A stretch of DNA of 64,000 nucleotides from Yoonia maricola (lineage in GTDB: Bacteria > Pseudomonadota > Alphaproteobacteria > Rhodobacterales > Rhodobacteraceae), in assembly GCF_002797915.1 (NCBI RefSeq), contig NZ_PGTY01000001.1:186001-250000 (forward strand), written 5' to 3'. A program made the translations under genes and the position numbers. Of the stretch, positions 21,348 through 30,557 are shown piece by piece. The notes under the pieces are model-generated. The model had not been told where the DNA came from, searched no databases, and was given only the letters and a program-made list of their open reading frames with translations. Each line of letters opens with the position of its first letter. The first letter of the stretch is position 1.

Positions 21348-22994
21348 TTAAAGAATAAAATCGCTTTCACTTAGCCCGGTTACACCGTCGACGAAGATTT
21401 CCAGATCGGCGTTTCCGTCGCCGTTGCTATCCATCTGGATAATGGTGTCGCCACCGTTTTCGTTCAGGCGGACTTCTCCCGATGTACCGCTGAAACCAGC
21501 AGTACCGACAAAAGAAAGACCGTCGATATTTGACAAATCAATATCGTCGATGCCGGTCTGAAAATCATTGATTGTATCGCGGTTTCCGCTACCGGCCAGA
21601 CTGTCACTGACAAACTGGAAAACGAAATCATCGGCACCGGAGCCGCCGGTTAATGTATCACTACCAAGACCACCGATGATGATATCGGCGCCACCGTCAC
21701 CACTGATCGTATCATCGCCGCGCCCGCCATAAAGGGTGTCGCCGCTATCCCCACCGGAAATAACATCATCGCCGCTACCGCCAAAGATCGTGTCAACGCC
21801 GCTACCGCCGGTAATCGCGTCAAAACCGGAACTGCCAAAGATCGTGTTTGTCCCGCTAGTGGCGTTGATCTCATCAGAACCAGAGTTCCCGTCAGCATAG
21901 TCGTTCCCAGAGCCCGTATTGATTTCGTCATCACCTTGGCCGCCGTAGATATCATCGGAGCCGCCATTGCCGGTCAGTGTGTTGTCAGCGTCGTTCCCGA
22001 TCAGCAGGTCATCGCCTGACCCACCAGTGGCGTTTTCGATCACCACACCATTTGCGATGGTAAAACCGCCTGCCAGACCATCAGCGGTAGAGATAAAGCC
22101 GCCGCCGCCGTCGGCATATTGCAGCGTTGCGGCGCGCAGGTCGATCATCACATCTGCTGATCCGGTGTAGCGTATGGTATCTGTACCACCGGTATCCCAG
22201 ATTGAAACCCAGGCATCATCACCGATATCATAGATGTTGTTGCCAGAGTTGTAGGTCGTGTTAGCGCCGTAGAGATCTTGCAGGATCGCGATATCCAGTG
22301 CCATTGGCGTTGCGGCATGGCCGCTATTGTTCGATGACGGTGCGCCCAGCCAGCCGTCATTATACGACATAATGGTATAAACCTCTTGGTTCAGGTCAAA
22401 ATCACCATAGAACCCAAAAGGGTAATTTGAATTTGTGCTGTCTGCGTCTAGACCATTCAGTACATTATCGCCGTCATGCGGATGGCTTAGCCCCAGACCG
22501 TGCAAGATTTCGTGGATGATGGTTGAAAAACCCAAGCCCCCAGCTTCAAGTCCGCCTGATGTGTTCCAGCCAAAACCATTCGCGTTAAACGCACCCATAA
22601 CGTCGCGGTTGTCACCAGCGAAGGCTGGTAGATAAAAATACCCCAAGAAACCAGCACTTGGGAATTCATCATCATCAAGTACAACTTGGAAATCAGCGTT
22701 AGCGTCAGATGTCTCGGTGAATGTTACGTCAATGTAGTTCGAGATAGATGCAACTGCCGCCATGAAGCGTTGTATTTCATAGTCACTCCACCCATCCGAC
22801 TCAATCTCATCAGCGCCAGAAGGATCATTGATTTGGTCGGCAACATTTGCATCCTGCCCGTTGGACACAAAATAGATCGAAATGGCGTTGTCAGTACGAT
22901 AGCCACCACTGTCGAGCGCATTTGTCGGGCAATCCGCTGCGATACCAGAAACGCTGGCCGAGGTATTGGCCATAGCTTGACATACTTGACACAC
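21348..22994 (-). CDS. Secreted RTX metalloprotease (serralysin/M10-like)
   Basis: The 548-residue protein has a matrixin-like catalytic domain with the zinc site HEILHGLGLSHPHDG (histidines near residues 161, 165 and 171) and a Met-turn in YTIMSYNDG. The second half is a series of glycine-aspartate nonapeptides such as GGSGDDLL, GGQGDDEI and GGRGDDTIS that bind calcium and form a parallel beta-roll. There is no N-terminal signal peptide, as expected for type I secretion; no ABC exporter genes are near. I use the GTG at 22994, preceded by CAGGAG; a later ATG eight codons in is possible. The cysteines near the N terminus (C2, C5, C22) are unusual for the family. Confidence 0.88.
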   Translation of the reverse strand: MCQVCQAMANTSASVSGIAADCPTNALDSGGYRTDNAISIYFVSNGQDANVADQINDPSGADEIESDGWSDYEIQRFMAAVASISNYIDVTFTETSDANADFQVVLDDDEFPSAGFLGYFYLPAFAGDNRDVMGAFNANGFGWNTSGGLEAGGLGFSTIIHEILHGLGLSHPHDGDNVLNGLDADSTNSNYPFGFYGDFDLNQEVYTIMSYNDGWLGAPSSNNSGHAATPMALDIAILQDLYGANTTYNSGNNIYDIGDDAWVSIWDTGGTDTIRYTGSADVMIDLRAATLQYADGGGGFISTADGLAGGFTIANGVVIENATGGSGDDLLIGNDADNTLTGNGGSDDIYGGQGDDEINTGSGNDYADGNSGSDEINATSGTNTIFGSSGFDAITGGSGVDTIFGGSGDDVISGGDSGDTLYGGRGDDTISGDGGADIIIGGLGSDTLTGGSGADDFVFQFVSDSLAGSGNRDTINDFQTGIDDIDLSNIDGLSFVGTAGFSGTSGEVRLNENGGDTIIQMDSNGDGNADLEIFVDGVTGLSESDFIL

Positions 22995-23081
22995 GGGAAC
23001 TCTACTCCTGAAATACGATTTTCAACATTTATTTGACCATGGAATTATGGCGATAATTTGGGGATTTATTGCTTCATAGCA

Positions 23082-23957
23082 TTATGGGGTCACAATGAAG
23101 GAGCCGGCACCTTCGAAACTGTTGCCGCCGACCGATACATCGACACCCAGCACACCACCAACCTCGTCAGCATCAGGTCCGAAGAATGTGGCGTCAATTG
23201 ATGAACTTCCAACGCCATTGCATCCGCTCGTACATTCCAGACCACCGCTAAAGCCATTCCCGGACAAAGCGATACTGTCTGCATCCAGGTTAACTGTGGT
23301 TGAACCGTTAAGTGTACCATCAATATCGACACCAGCGCTGTCGCCGACAAAATCAACTGTGATCGTAATGTCGCCTTCATATTCCGTATCGACAGGCCCG
23401 CCGTCCAACGACCCGGTTGCTTGAAAATCACCGTTGTAAATCAGGCTGCCAGTTGTGCGCGCCGCAATGACAGTCGGGTCTGTTTCAAAGCCGAACACAT
23501 AGGCGCCCGCACCGGTTGTGCCGCTGCTGTCCACGACATCAATATCGAAAACAGCCGTATACGTACCGACGCGATTGGGTTCAAAGGTCAGAAGCACCTC
23601 ATCACCATTAAGGTTGCCACTGCCATTGCTGATTATCACAGTTTCACCAAAAATCTCGATGGTGCCATCAAGATCATTCAGTCCACCGTCAAAGAAGTCG
23701 CGGTTTACCGTTATCGTGACGTTTTCGATGTCTGGCGCGTTGCCTTGTTCGACAGTTGCTGCAAGCGATGTCGCAGCCACACCTTCCGCATCATCAAGGG
23801 ATTGGCCTTCTGCACCAAAGGGCAGGCCATTTGGACCAGGCGTGCCGCCGCCCCCACCGCTATCGGTGTTGCTTCCGCCGTCACCGCCACCGCCACCGCA
23901 GGCGGTCAGCGTCATCACCATGAGCAAAGGCAGCGTTGTCGCAAGACGCATTGTCAT
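23082..23957 (-). CDS. TbpB-like surface lipoprotein
   Basis: A 291-residue lipoprotein. The signal peptide ends in the lipobox LTAC (Cys about 20) and is followed by a flexible glycine-rich linker. The C-terminal 110 residues show the pattern of transferrin-binding-protein-B-like beta-barrels: a GNGFSGGLECTSG stretch, SSIDATFFGPDADEVGGVLG and a final AGSFIV strand. Such proteins are common in Roseobacter genomes, usually without a known ligand. The gene is upstream of the RTX protease on the same strand with an 87-base gap, so a shared transcript is possible. Confidence 0.72.
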   Translation of the reverse strand: MTMRLATTLPLLMVMTLTACGGGGGDGGSNTDSGGGGGTPGPNGLPFGAEGQSLDDAEGVAATSLAATVEQGNAPDIENVTITVNRDFFDGGLNDLDGTIEIFGETVIISNGSGNLNGDEVLLTFEPNRVGTYTAVFDIDVVDSSGTTGAGAYVFGFETDPTVIAARTTGSLIYNGDFQATGSLDGGPVDTEYEGDITITVDFVGDSAGVDIDGTLNGSTTVNLDADSIALSGNGFSGGLECTSGCNGVGSSSIDATFFGPDADEVGGVLGVDVSVGGNSFEGAGSFIVTP

Positions 23958-24081
23958 CTTTGTCCCCCATCAAGCAAAGTACCGTTTAATTTGATATGCT
24001 TGGCCTTTATGTCCAAATCATGTCAAGGAGCAGCAACAAAATAAGATGCCGACGTTCGAAGGGCTGACATATCCTTATAAG

Positions 24082-24097
24082 TGTCTGACGTCAGACA
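24082..24097. promoter_or_regulatory. 16-bp perfect palindrome, possible operator
   Basis: TGTCTGACGTCAGACA is a perfect palindrome 125 bases upstream of the TbpB-like lipoprotein start, in a 292-base non-coding gap. There is no following T-run, so it is not a terminator. A dimeric regulator site is a reasonable guess; no regulator can be named. Confidence 0.4.
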
Positions 24098-24249
24098 GGC
24101 CCCGTCGCCTTATCGTCTTGTGCGGTTGACCCTGTTTGAGTTCACCGATCACACGACGTCCCGCAATATCAATGTTGATTTGGAAAACAGACGATTGTTA
24201 ACGCCTGGCCAGTTTGGGGGGGCTTTCAGTTACTCTGACCGCACCTACG

Positions 24250-24792
24250 CTAACCATTGATCCATGTCCCCGTTTCAATCCCATCCAACGTCCAGCTTCC
24301 CACACGCCAGCGTATCAGCCTTAGTGTCGGGAACCCGATATGTGCTGTCATGCGACGCACCTGCCGGTTGCGCCCTTCGCTGATTGTGATCTCGATCCAT
24401 GTATCTGGTATAGATTTCCGAAAGCGCACAGGCGGGTCGCGATCCCAAAGTGGCGGTGGATCGATCAACCGCAGCTTTGCAGGCCGGGTTGGCCCGTCTT
24501 TGAGCGCGACGCCATCGCGCAGTGGGGCAAGGTCGCGGTCGGTTGGTGCACCTTCGACCTGCACCAGATAGGTCTTGCTCATCTTGTTTTTGGGATCTGC
24601 GATGCGGGCTTGCAGTTTTCCATCATTCGTCAGCACCAACAAACCCTCGCTATCTCGATCCAACCTGCCTGCTGGATAGACGCCGGGTACATCGACAAAG
24701 CCCGACAGCGTAGGACGCGGTGTGGGGCTTTTTGCATCTGTGAACTGTGACAAAACGCCGAAGGGTTTGTTGAATAGGATGAGCTTGGACAT
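24250..24792 (-). CDS. RsuA/RluE-family pseudouridine synthase
   Basis: A 180-residue enzyme that isomerises a uridine in rRNA. It lacks the N-terminal S4 domain and resembles Rlu[16 protein letters not shown] at the start, the catalytic aspartate in [31 protein letters not shown], and [20 protein letters not shown]. The ATG at 24790-24792 gives the usual N terminus; seven extra codons upstream are unlikely. It stands alone. RluE modifies 23S rRNA position 2457 in E. coli; the target here is inferred only. Confidence 0.88.
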   Translation of the reverse strand: MSKLILFNKPFGVLSQFTDAKSPTPRPTLSGFVDVPGVYPAGRLDRDSEGLLVLTNDGKLQARIADPKNKMSKTYLVQVEGAPTDRDLAPLRDGVALKDGPTRPAKLRLIDPPPLWDRDPPVRFRKSIPDTWIEITISEGRNRQVRRMTAHIGFPTLRLIRWRVGSWTLDGIETGTWING

Positions 24793-24965
24793 GATCTTGC
24801 CTAGCGCGCGCATTGGGTGACGTCTAGGCCGCTTGCCTACGTGATGACATAAGCATCGGTATACTGTTGTATTCCATTAAGTATTTAATAATTAACGTAT
24901 TTTTTATTTACTCCCCACGAAATGACGTTAGTTTGCTTTGAGAATTGCGACAAAAGGTACAGGCG

Positions 24966-26246
24966 ATGCCGCCAATCGATGATCATCCCCTGCGCTATGC
25001 GATGGCGAATGAATTGCACGCCCGCCCGTTTCCTGTGGTTGATGCCCCCAGCCGTGCGGCCTATCTGGCGATCAAACCCTCCAGCAACGCAGCAGGCCGT
25101 GACCGGGCAGCTGATCGCGCGCATCTGATTGATTTGCTTGACCGTTTCGGCGCACAGCATCCGCAACCTGATGCGACCCACTATTTTGGCGAGATCGGCA
25201 AACATCGCCTTAAATGGGAAAGCCATACAGAGTTTGTGACCTACACCATCTTTGGCGAAGGGTTGGCCGATAGGCCTTTTGATGACGCCACTTTCGGGGT
25301 CTTCCCCGAAGACTGGCTGGCGGCGGCACCGGGGACGCGCGTCACATCCGCTTTGATCCGTATCGAAACCGCTGACGGTGATGAGGGCGTCATCGAAAAG
25401 GCGCGCGCGTGGTTTGTGCCTGAAAGCCTTGCCATCAGCCGTGTGATTGAAGACGATCTAGTTGTTGCCGCAGATTTCCGCATCGATCCTGCGGGGCACA
25501 TGCGTTTTGCCGTCTTTGCACGTCCGCATGTTGGTAACCGCCGCGTCGGGCGGGTTGTGCAGCGGCTGTGCGAGATAGAGACCTATAAAGCGATGTCGAT
25601 GCTGGGCCTCTACCGCGTCCGTGAACTGGGTCCGAAGATGGGAGAGTTCGACACCCGTTTAACGAGCTTGCTTGAGGATATGCGCGGTGCTGATGCGGAC
25701 CCGGCAGAGGTTTTGCAATCTCTGCTCGCGGTGTCCGCCGAGATTGAGAACACGATTGCCCAATCGTCATTTCGTTTTGGTGCGACAGGGGCTTACGAGA
25801 CGATCGTAAATCAACGTATCGCTGTTTTGCGCGAAGAACGCTTTACCGGACGTCAGACCTTTGGCGAATTTATGATGCGCCGCTTTGATCCTGCGATGCG
25901 CACCGTGAAATCAACTCAAGAGCGTTTGCAGGCCATGTCTGATCGTGCGTTGCGCGCTGGTGATCTTTTGCGGACAAGGGTGGATGTTGAACGTTCCGCG
26001 CAAAATCAGGAACTGCTCACCAGCATGGACAAGCGTGCCGATCTACAGCTGCGTTTGCAGCGCACGGTCGAGGGGCTCTCAGTTGTCGCAATCAGCTATT
26101 ACGCCGTCAATCTGGTGCTGAACTTAACCGGCCCGCTGGAAGAAAGCTTTGGGCTGAGCAAGGCAGTGATGGCTGCCGTGACCACGCCTATCGTGGTAAT
26201 GTTGGTTTGGGCTATGGTGAACCGGATCAGAAAGAGCATGGATTAA
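24966..26246 (+). CDS. DUF3422-family membrane-anchored protein
   Basis: A 426-residue protein of unknown function. The N terminus LRYAMANELHARPFPVVDAP is the DUF3422 signature. A long helical middle (about residues 200-370) is followed by two C-terminal transmembrane segments (VVAISYYAVNLVLNL and VMAAVTTPIVVMLVWAMVN), a topology like that of CorA-type proteins but without the GMN motif. Start at 24966 after AAAGG. It is followed 64 bases later by the peroxidase gene, possibly in one transcript. Confidence 0.82.
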   Translation: MPPIDDHPLRYAMANELHARPFPVVDAPSRAAYLAIKPSSNAAGRDRAADRAHLIDLLDRFGAQHPQPDATHYFGEIGKHRLKWESHTEFVTYTIFGEGLADRPFDDATFGVFPEDWLAAAPGTRVTSALIRIETADGDEGVIEKARAWFVPESLAISRVIEDDLVVAADFRIDPAGHMRFAVFARPHVGNRRVGRVVQRLCEIETYKAMSMLGLYRVRELGPKMGEFDTRLTSLLEDMRGADADPAEVLQSLLAVSAEIENTIAQSSFRFGATGAYETIVNQRIAVLREERFTGRQTFGEFMMRRFDPAMRTVKSTQERLQAMSDRALRAGDLLRTRVDVERSAQNQELLTSMDKRADLQLRLQRTVEGLSVVAISYYAVNLVLNLTGPLEESFGLSKAVMAAVTTPIVVMLVWAMVNRIRKSMD

Positions 26247-26310
26247 TCCGTCGCACTTGTACGTTGGCCCATCCATGCTAACCATAGCCCAAGGCAAGGG
26301 CAGGTAGGTG

Positions 26311-27624
26311 ATGCGGATAGTGATGAGTATGGCAATGGTGATGATCGCAGCTGCTGCATCTGCCGGTGAATTGCCCGCTCCACTAACCGACGCTGATTTC
26401 GCGCCCGTGGATGCCGCAGAGGCCCGTTTAGGCCAGCTTTTGTTTTATGATCCAATCTTGTCCGGGAACCGCAATGTATCTTGTGGGACCTGTCATCATC
26501 CGGCCTTTGGGACGGGTGATGGGTTATCGTTGGGTATGGGCGACGGCGGTATCGGCCTTGGGCCGCAACGTGTCGCCGATCCGGCCAATATGCCCGAACA
26601 GCGCATTCCGCGAAATTCGCCCGCTCTGTTTAACCTTGGCGCGCACGAGTTCACTGTTCTTTTCCATGACGGCCGGATTGAGGTGGACCCGGACCGCCCC
26701 GGCGGTCTGCGCACGCCGCTGGATGCCGATATGGTCACTGGCTTTGCCTCGCTTTTGTCAGCGCAAACCATGTTCCCGGTGCTTAGCCCCGATGAAATGG
26801 CAGGGCATTACAGCGAAAACGATGTCGCGCAAGCTGTGCGCCGGGGCGTGATTACGGGGCAGGGCGGGGCTTGGGATATCATTGCACGGCGGGTGGGTGA
26901 TGTTCCTGCCTATGCGGGGTCATTTACAGCGGTCTACGATCATATTGATGCGCCCGATCAGATCACATTCGCAGATATCTCAAACGCCATTGCGGCATTC
27001 ATGGCTTTCGAATGGCGCTCTGACACTGCACCCTTCGATGCAGTGCTGCGGGGTGAGGCGACCTTGCCGGAACCCGCCGCAACAGGGATGACCCTGTTTT
27101 ATGGCGATGCAGGATGCGCTAGTTGCCACAGCGGTCCGTTTCTGACGGACCATGCATTTCATGCGATGGCTGCGCCTCAGATCGGCCCCGGTAAGGCGGC
27201 ACGCTTTGAAAGCCATGCCCTTGATGAAGGGCGGTTCCGGGTTACAGGTGATCCCGCCGACCTCTACGCTTTTCGGACGCCGTCGTTGCGCAATATCGCA
27301 TTGACCGCGCCTTATGGGCACGCCGGTGCGCATGCGGATTTACGTAGCTTTGTTGCAGCGCATCTTGATCCGATAAACGGATTGCAAAACTACGATCTGA
27401 GCGCTGCTGTCTTGCCAGACCTGCCCGTGGATGATGCGCGGGGTTTGGCAGACGCAGAAGCGATTGCGGCAGCGGTGACCTATGAGGTGCGTGATATCAG
27501 TGAGGCAGATTTAACCGCTTTACTGGCCTTCCTTGATACGCTGACGGACCCGGCGGCGACACAGGACCGGTTGGGTGTTCCCACAACTGTTCCCAGTGGC
27601 TTGTCTGTGGACACCCCCGGCTAG
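26311..27624 (+). CDS. Di-haem cytochrome c peroxidase / MauG-family protein (copy 1)
   Basis: A 437-residue exported c-type cytochrome. After a signal peptide (MVMIAAAASAG) the high-potential and low-potential haem motifs are CGTCH near residue 59 and CASCH near 269, separated as in bacterial cytochrome c peroxidases. FYDPILSGNRNVSCGTCHHP and the GDGLSLG block that follows match the MauG/MbnH-like branch rather than classical CcpA. It may reduce peroxide or oxidise a protein partner in the periplasm. A related copy lies at 38747-40039. It converges with the FG-GAP gene, stops overlapping by four bases. Confidence 0.88.
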   Translation: MRIVMSMAMVMIAAAASAGELPAPLTDADFAPVDAAEARLGQLLFYDPILSGNRNVSCGTCHHPAFGTGDGLSLGMGDGGIGLGPQRVADPANMPEQRIPRNSPALFNLGAHEFTVLFHDGRIEVDPDRPGGLRTPLDADMVTGFASLLSAQTMFPVLSPDEMAGHYSENDVAQAVRRGVITGQGGAWDIIARRVGDVPAYAGSFTAVYDHIDAPDQITFADISNAIAAFMAFEWRSDTAPFDAVLRGEATLPEPAATGMTLFYGDAGCASCHSGPFLTDHAFHAMAAPQIGPGKAARFESHALDEGRFRVTGDPADLYAFRTPSLRNIALTAPYGHAGAHADLRSFVAAHLDPINGLQNYDLSAAVLPDLPVDDARGLADAEAIAAAVTYEVRDISEADLTALLAFLDTLTDPAATQDRLGVPTTVPSGLSVDTPG

Positions 27625-29087
27625 CGGTCGATGCGCAGCGTTTCGTTTGCAGGGCCTTGGTGCGTCGTTATTATGCCGTCAGGCCATGTCACATTGACCA
27701 GTACTTCTGACGCGGCACCCAACCCAAAATGCAAAGGCAGCGCCTTTCCACCCGCATGCCCGCCACCCACGGTCACTTGCTGGCTTTGGCTTTGATCGCC
27801 GTTCTCGACCACAACGGTTGCGCCTATTGCGTTCACATTATGGCCCGGTTGCCCCAGTGCGACGGCCAGCCAATCACCTGTATCCGGCGTTACATTGCGG
27901 TAAAGCTCCATGCGCGCGCGCCGGTTCATCACCACCAGATCCAATCGCCCGTCACTATCGAAATCGGCCAAAGCGGCGCCGCGTGACCGTTCCTTTGTTG
28001 CGACACCAGCAGTCGCGGCGGTTTCACGAAAGGTGCCATCAGAGTTCTGCATCAGCAGGTTGTTGGGGTCATTGATCGCCAAACCCGGCATCTGATCGAC
28101 ATTGCCCTTTGCAATAAACAAATCAGCGCGGCCATCGTTATCGATATCGGCGAATTCAGCGTGCCACCCGGTCGAAGGCCGCCCGTCATCGCCCGTATGG
28201 GGACGCTGGGCATAGGTCCCGATTGTGAAGGGGGCGGGGGCATAGGTGCCATCGGCACCTGCGATTTGCATCAGCTGATCGCCCATTGAGGTCAGCATGA
28301 CCTCGTCCCGGCCATCGCCGGTCAGATCACGGCTGGCAATGCCCATGCCCCAGAGAGAGATGTTTTGCCAGCCATCCTCTTCCCCTAGAAACCTCTGATC
28401 TGTGATGTCCCACATCTGTTCATAGCCCCCGCGGACATAATAGTGGCGGTCGTTAGAGATACGTAAGGTGGGTCGCCCACGGGCATCATTGGCCGCGAGT
28501 ATCGAAAGCGGGCAAAAACCGGGTGTCAGAGGGGTCGCGAAATAATCGCCTTGGCCTTGTCGCAGGATATAGTTGTCATCACACGCCCCAAACGGACCTT
28601 CGGGATCCGCGCGATCAACATAGTTGCCAACGGCCATGGTCAGGATGTCGTCGGCGTCCCACCATGCTGAAAAGGCTGTTGTCCAATCATCCGAAGGCGG
28701 CAAAAAGCTACCTTCGGCAAAGCCACAGGTGCCATCCCCCATCATCAACTGGTTCTGGCCCACGCGCATTACAAACAGATCCATCGCCCCATCGCCATTG
28801 ATGTCCAGCGGGTAAGCGCCAGTGACGCCGGTAATGTCATCAAGAGGGGCGGCATTGAACCGAAAGTCACCCTCATTGACCATCAGCTTGGCAGGGTTCG
28901 CACCCCCTGCGGCAAAAAGATCGGGCAGATCATCGCCGTTGCAGTCAAAGACGGCGATACCACCACCTACAAAATGTTCCCAGCCGCCATCATAGATATG
29001 CTCTGGCAGCCCATCCGAACGATCCTTGAATAGCGGGTCAGCGATAGCGGGGCTGGCTGCAAGAAGGGCTGCCAGAATGCGGATCAT
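27621..29087 (-). CDS. Exported FG-GAP/VCBS repeat protein with UnbV/ASPIC C terminus
   Basis: A 488-residue secreted protein with signal peptide MIRILAALLAASPAIA. It holds several calcium-loop beta-propeller repeats (AVFDCNGDDLPDLFAAGG, DINGDGAMDLFVMR, DIDNDGRADLFIAKG, DFDSDGRLDLVVMN) and ends in an ASPIC/UnbV domain (AIGATVVVE and VTWPDGIITTHQGPANETL). Bacterial CRTAC1-like proteins of this plan have no defined function. Its ATG overlaps the stop of the ROK regulator, so the two are co-translated, which is an odd pairing. Confidence 0.87.
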   Translation of the reverse strand: MIRILAALLAASPAIADPLFKDRSDGLPEHIYDGGWEHFVGGGIAVFDCNGDDLPDLFAAGGANPAKLMVNEGDFRFNAAPLDDITGVTGAYPLDINGDGAMDLFVMRVGQNQLMMGDGTCGFAEGSFLPPSDDWTTAFSAWWDADDILTMAVGNYVDRADPEGPFGACDDNYILRQGQGDYFATPLTPGFCPLSILAANDARGRPTLRISNDRHYYVRGGYEQMWDITDQRFLGEEDGWQNISLWGMGIASRDLTGDGRDEVMLTSMGDQLMQIAGADGTYAPAPFTIGTYAQRPHTGDDGRPSTGWHAEFADIDNDGRADLFIAKGNVDQMPGLAINDPNNLLMQNSDGTFRETAATAGVATKERSRGAALADFDSDGRLDLVVMNRRARMELYRNVTPDTGDWLAVALGQPGHNVNAIGATVVVENGDQSQSQQVTVGGGHAGGKALPLHFGLGAASEVLVNVTWPDGIITTHQGPANETLRIDR

Positions 29088-30349
29088 GCGCGCGCCTCGC
29101 CCAAGGCGGCGTCTGTCACGGCCTCAAGAGCAAGCGCAGTTGCACCGCGTGCCCAGATCATCCCGCCCCATGCGTGAATTTCGACCTTACAGGGCGTGCG
29201 CCCATCACTAAGGGTCAGTTTCTGCATCTCGGCAAGCACCTCTTCTGAATAGAGGAAGTCATATTGCATTCGTTCACCTGACAGGATGATCAGGCCGGGG
29301 TCAAACAGTTGGACCACGTTCGAAAGCCCGGCAGAAAGGTAGCGGCCCGCGCGGCGGAAAATCGTGCGCGCTGCCTCATTCCCGGATTTCGCCTGAGCGA
29401 ACAGCGCCTCAAGCATTTCACTGGGGCTCTGCAACATGCGTGGATCGCGGTGCAGGGCAGTTGCTGCCTCGCGGGCGAGGGCGTAGTCAGCCAGATAAGC
29501 CTCAAGGCAGCCGCGCTGGCCGCAACGGCAAAGCGCGCCATCCAGTTGCACTTTGGTATGGCCCAACTCCAACCCCATCCCGCGTGCGCCACGGAACAGG
29601 CGGTTGTCCAGCACCAGCCCCATGCCGACGCCGTTTTCGATTGTGACCACGGCAAAATCGGAAATCGACCGCCCCGCGCCAAACCAAAGCTCTGCAAGGC
29701 TTAGGACGTTGGTGTCGTTGTCCACATGCACCGGGACACCAAAGCGCGACAGAAAGGCGGAACGCAGATCAATATCCGGTACGGTCAGAAAGGGCGACCA
29801 GGACACGGTGCCAGTGTCATGATCAACGATGCCGGGCATCCCGATGCCCACGGCAGAGATATCTGACAGTGGTTTGCCAGCCTCTTTCAATGCCAGGTCC
29901 ATCAGCACATCGATCTCTTCCAACAGTGCATTCAGCGATTTGCGCCCCGGTGCCGATGGCAGGGTTGCATGGGCCACGATACGACCAGCAAAGTCTGTCA
30001 ACACCGCAGAGTGTGTTTCGTCAGAGAGTTTGATCCCGATGACATAGCGGGCCTCTGGCACCACTTCGAGCGCGACCGGGGGTCTGCCACGCCCTGCTTC
30101 GCGGGGCAATCCTTCGACCTCGCGCAACAAACCTGCGCTGATCAAATCAGCGGTCAGGGTGGTGGCAGAGCCTGCACTGATCCCTATGGCTCGCGTCATA
30201 TCCGTGCGCGCGGCGCGGCCGGCGGCGCGGACATGTTCAAAAACTTGTTGCCGCAGGGGCTTGGCGTCGGGGGTGTCTGTTGACAACAATGGGCCACAGC
30301 CAGCCGTCGCCTCCGATTCGTTGTCTTCTTCTGCTATGACATCATACAT
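29084..30349 (-). CDS. xylR: ROK-family transcriptional repressor, XylR type
   Basis: A 421-residue protein with an N-terminal winged helix-turn-helix (residues about 35-90: VFEHVRAAGRAARTDMTRAI, GSATTLTADLISAGLLREV) and a ROK sugar-kinase-like domain. The ROK zinc motif CRCGQRGCLEAYL is intact, and SAVGIGMPGIVDHDTG precedes it. It is divergent from xylFHGB, so it very probably represses that operon and is relieved by xylose. The stop overlaps the start of the FG-GAP gene downstream. Confidence 0.85.
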   Translation of the reverse strand: MYDVIAEEDNESEATAGCGPLLSTDTPDAKPLRQQVFEHVRAAGRAARTDMTRAIGISAGSATTLTADLISAGLLREVEGLPREAGRGRPPVALEVVPEARYVIGIKLSDETHSAVLTDFAGRIVAHATLPSAPGRKSLNALLEEIDVLMDLALKEAGKPLSDISAVGIGMPGIVDHDTGTVSWSPFLTVPDIDLRSAFLSRFGVPVHVDNDTNVLSLAELWFGAGRSISDFAVVTIENGVGMGLVLDNRLFRGARGMGLELGHTKVQLDGALCRCGQRGCLEAYLADYALAREAATALHRDPRMLQSPSEMLEALFAQAKSGNEAARTIFRRAGRYLSAGLSNVVQLFDPGLIILSGERMQYDFLYSEEVLAEMQKLTLSDGRTPCKVEIHAWGGMIWARGATALALEAVTDAALGEARA

Positions 30350-30557
30350 AGTTCAGACCTTGAATTAATTTTGTCAAAGAAACTCATAAAACACACCTAT
30401 TTTTCTAACTTGCCCAATAATTCGGCGAGTTCAAAGCCTTATTTTTGTATTTTGCGGCAAATTTTATTTTGACAACTGAATTTAATAAGTCATGCTGATT
30501 GACATGGGGTCAAAAGGCCCGCGCCCCAATGCATGGGGCACACTTAGGGAGGAAAAT
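30350..30557. promoter_or_regulatory. Divergent xylR/xylF control region
   Basis: A 208-base AT-rich spacer between the repressor and xylF. It has two exact inverted copies of an 8-mer, TTGTCAAA at 30371-30378 and TTTGACAA at 30468-30475, about 97 bases apart and each flanked by AATT-rich sequence; these are candidate XylR half-sites or -35 elements. A 6-bp hairpin, GCCCCA/TGGGGC with loop ATGCA (30523-30539), sits just before the xylF Shine-Dalgarno AGGGAGGAAAA. Site function is inferred. Confidence 0.5.

Noticed and set aside
21650-21990. Repeated GC-rich blocks considered as a CRISPR or satellite
   Set aside because: They are in-frame nonapeptide repeats of the RTX protease; spacing and protein pattern explain them.
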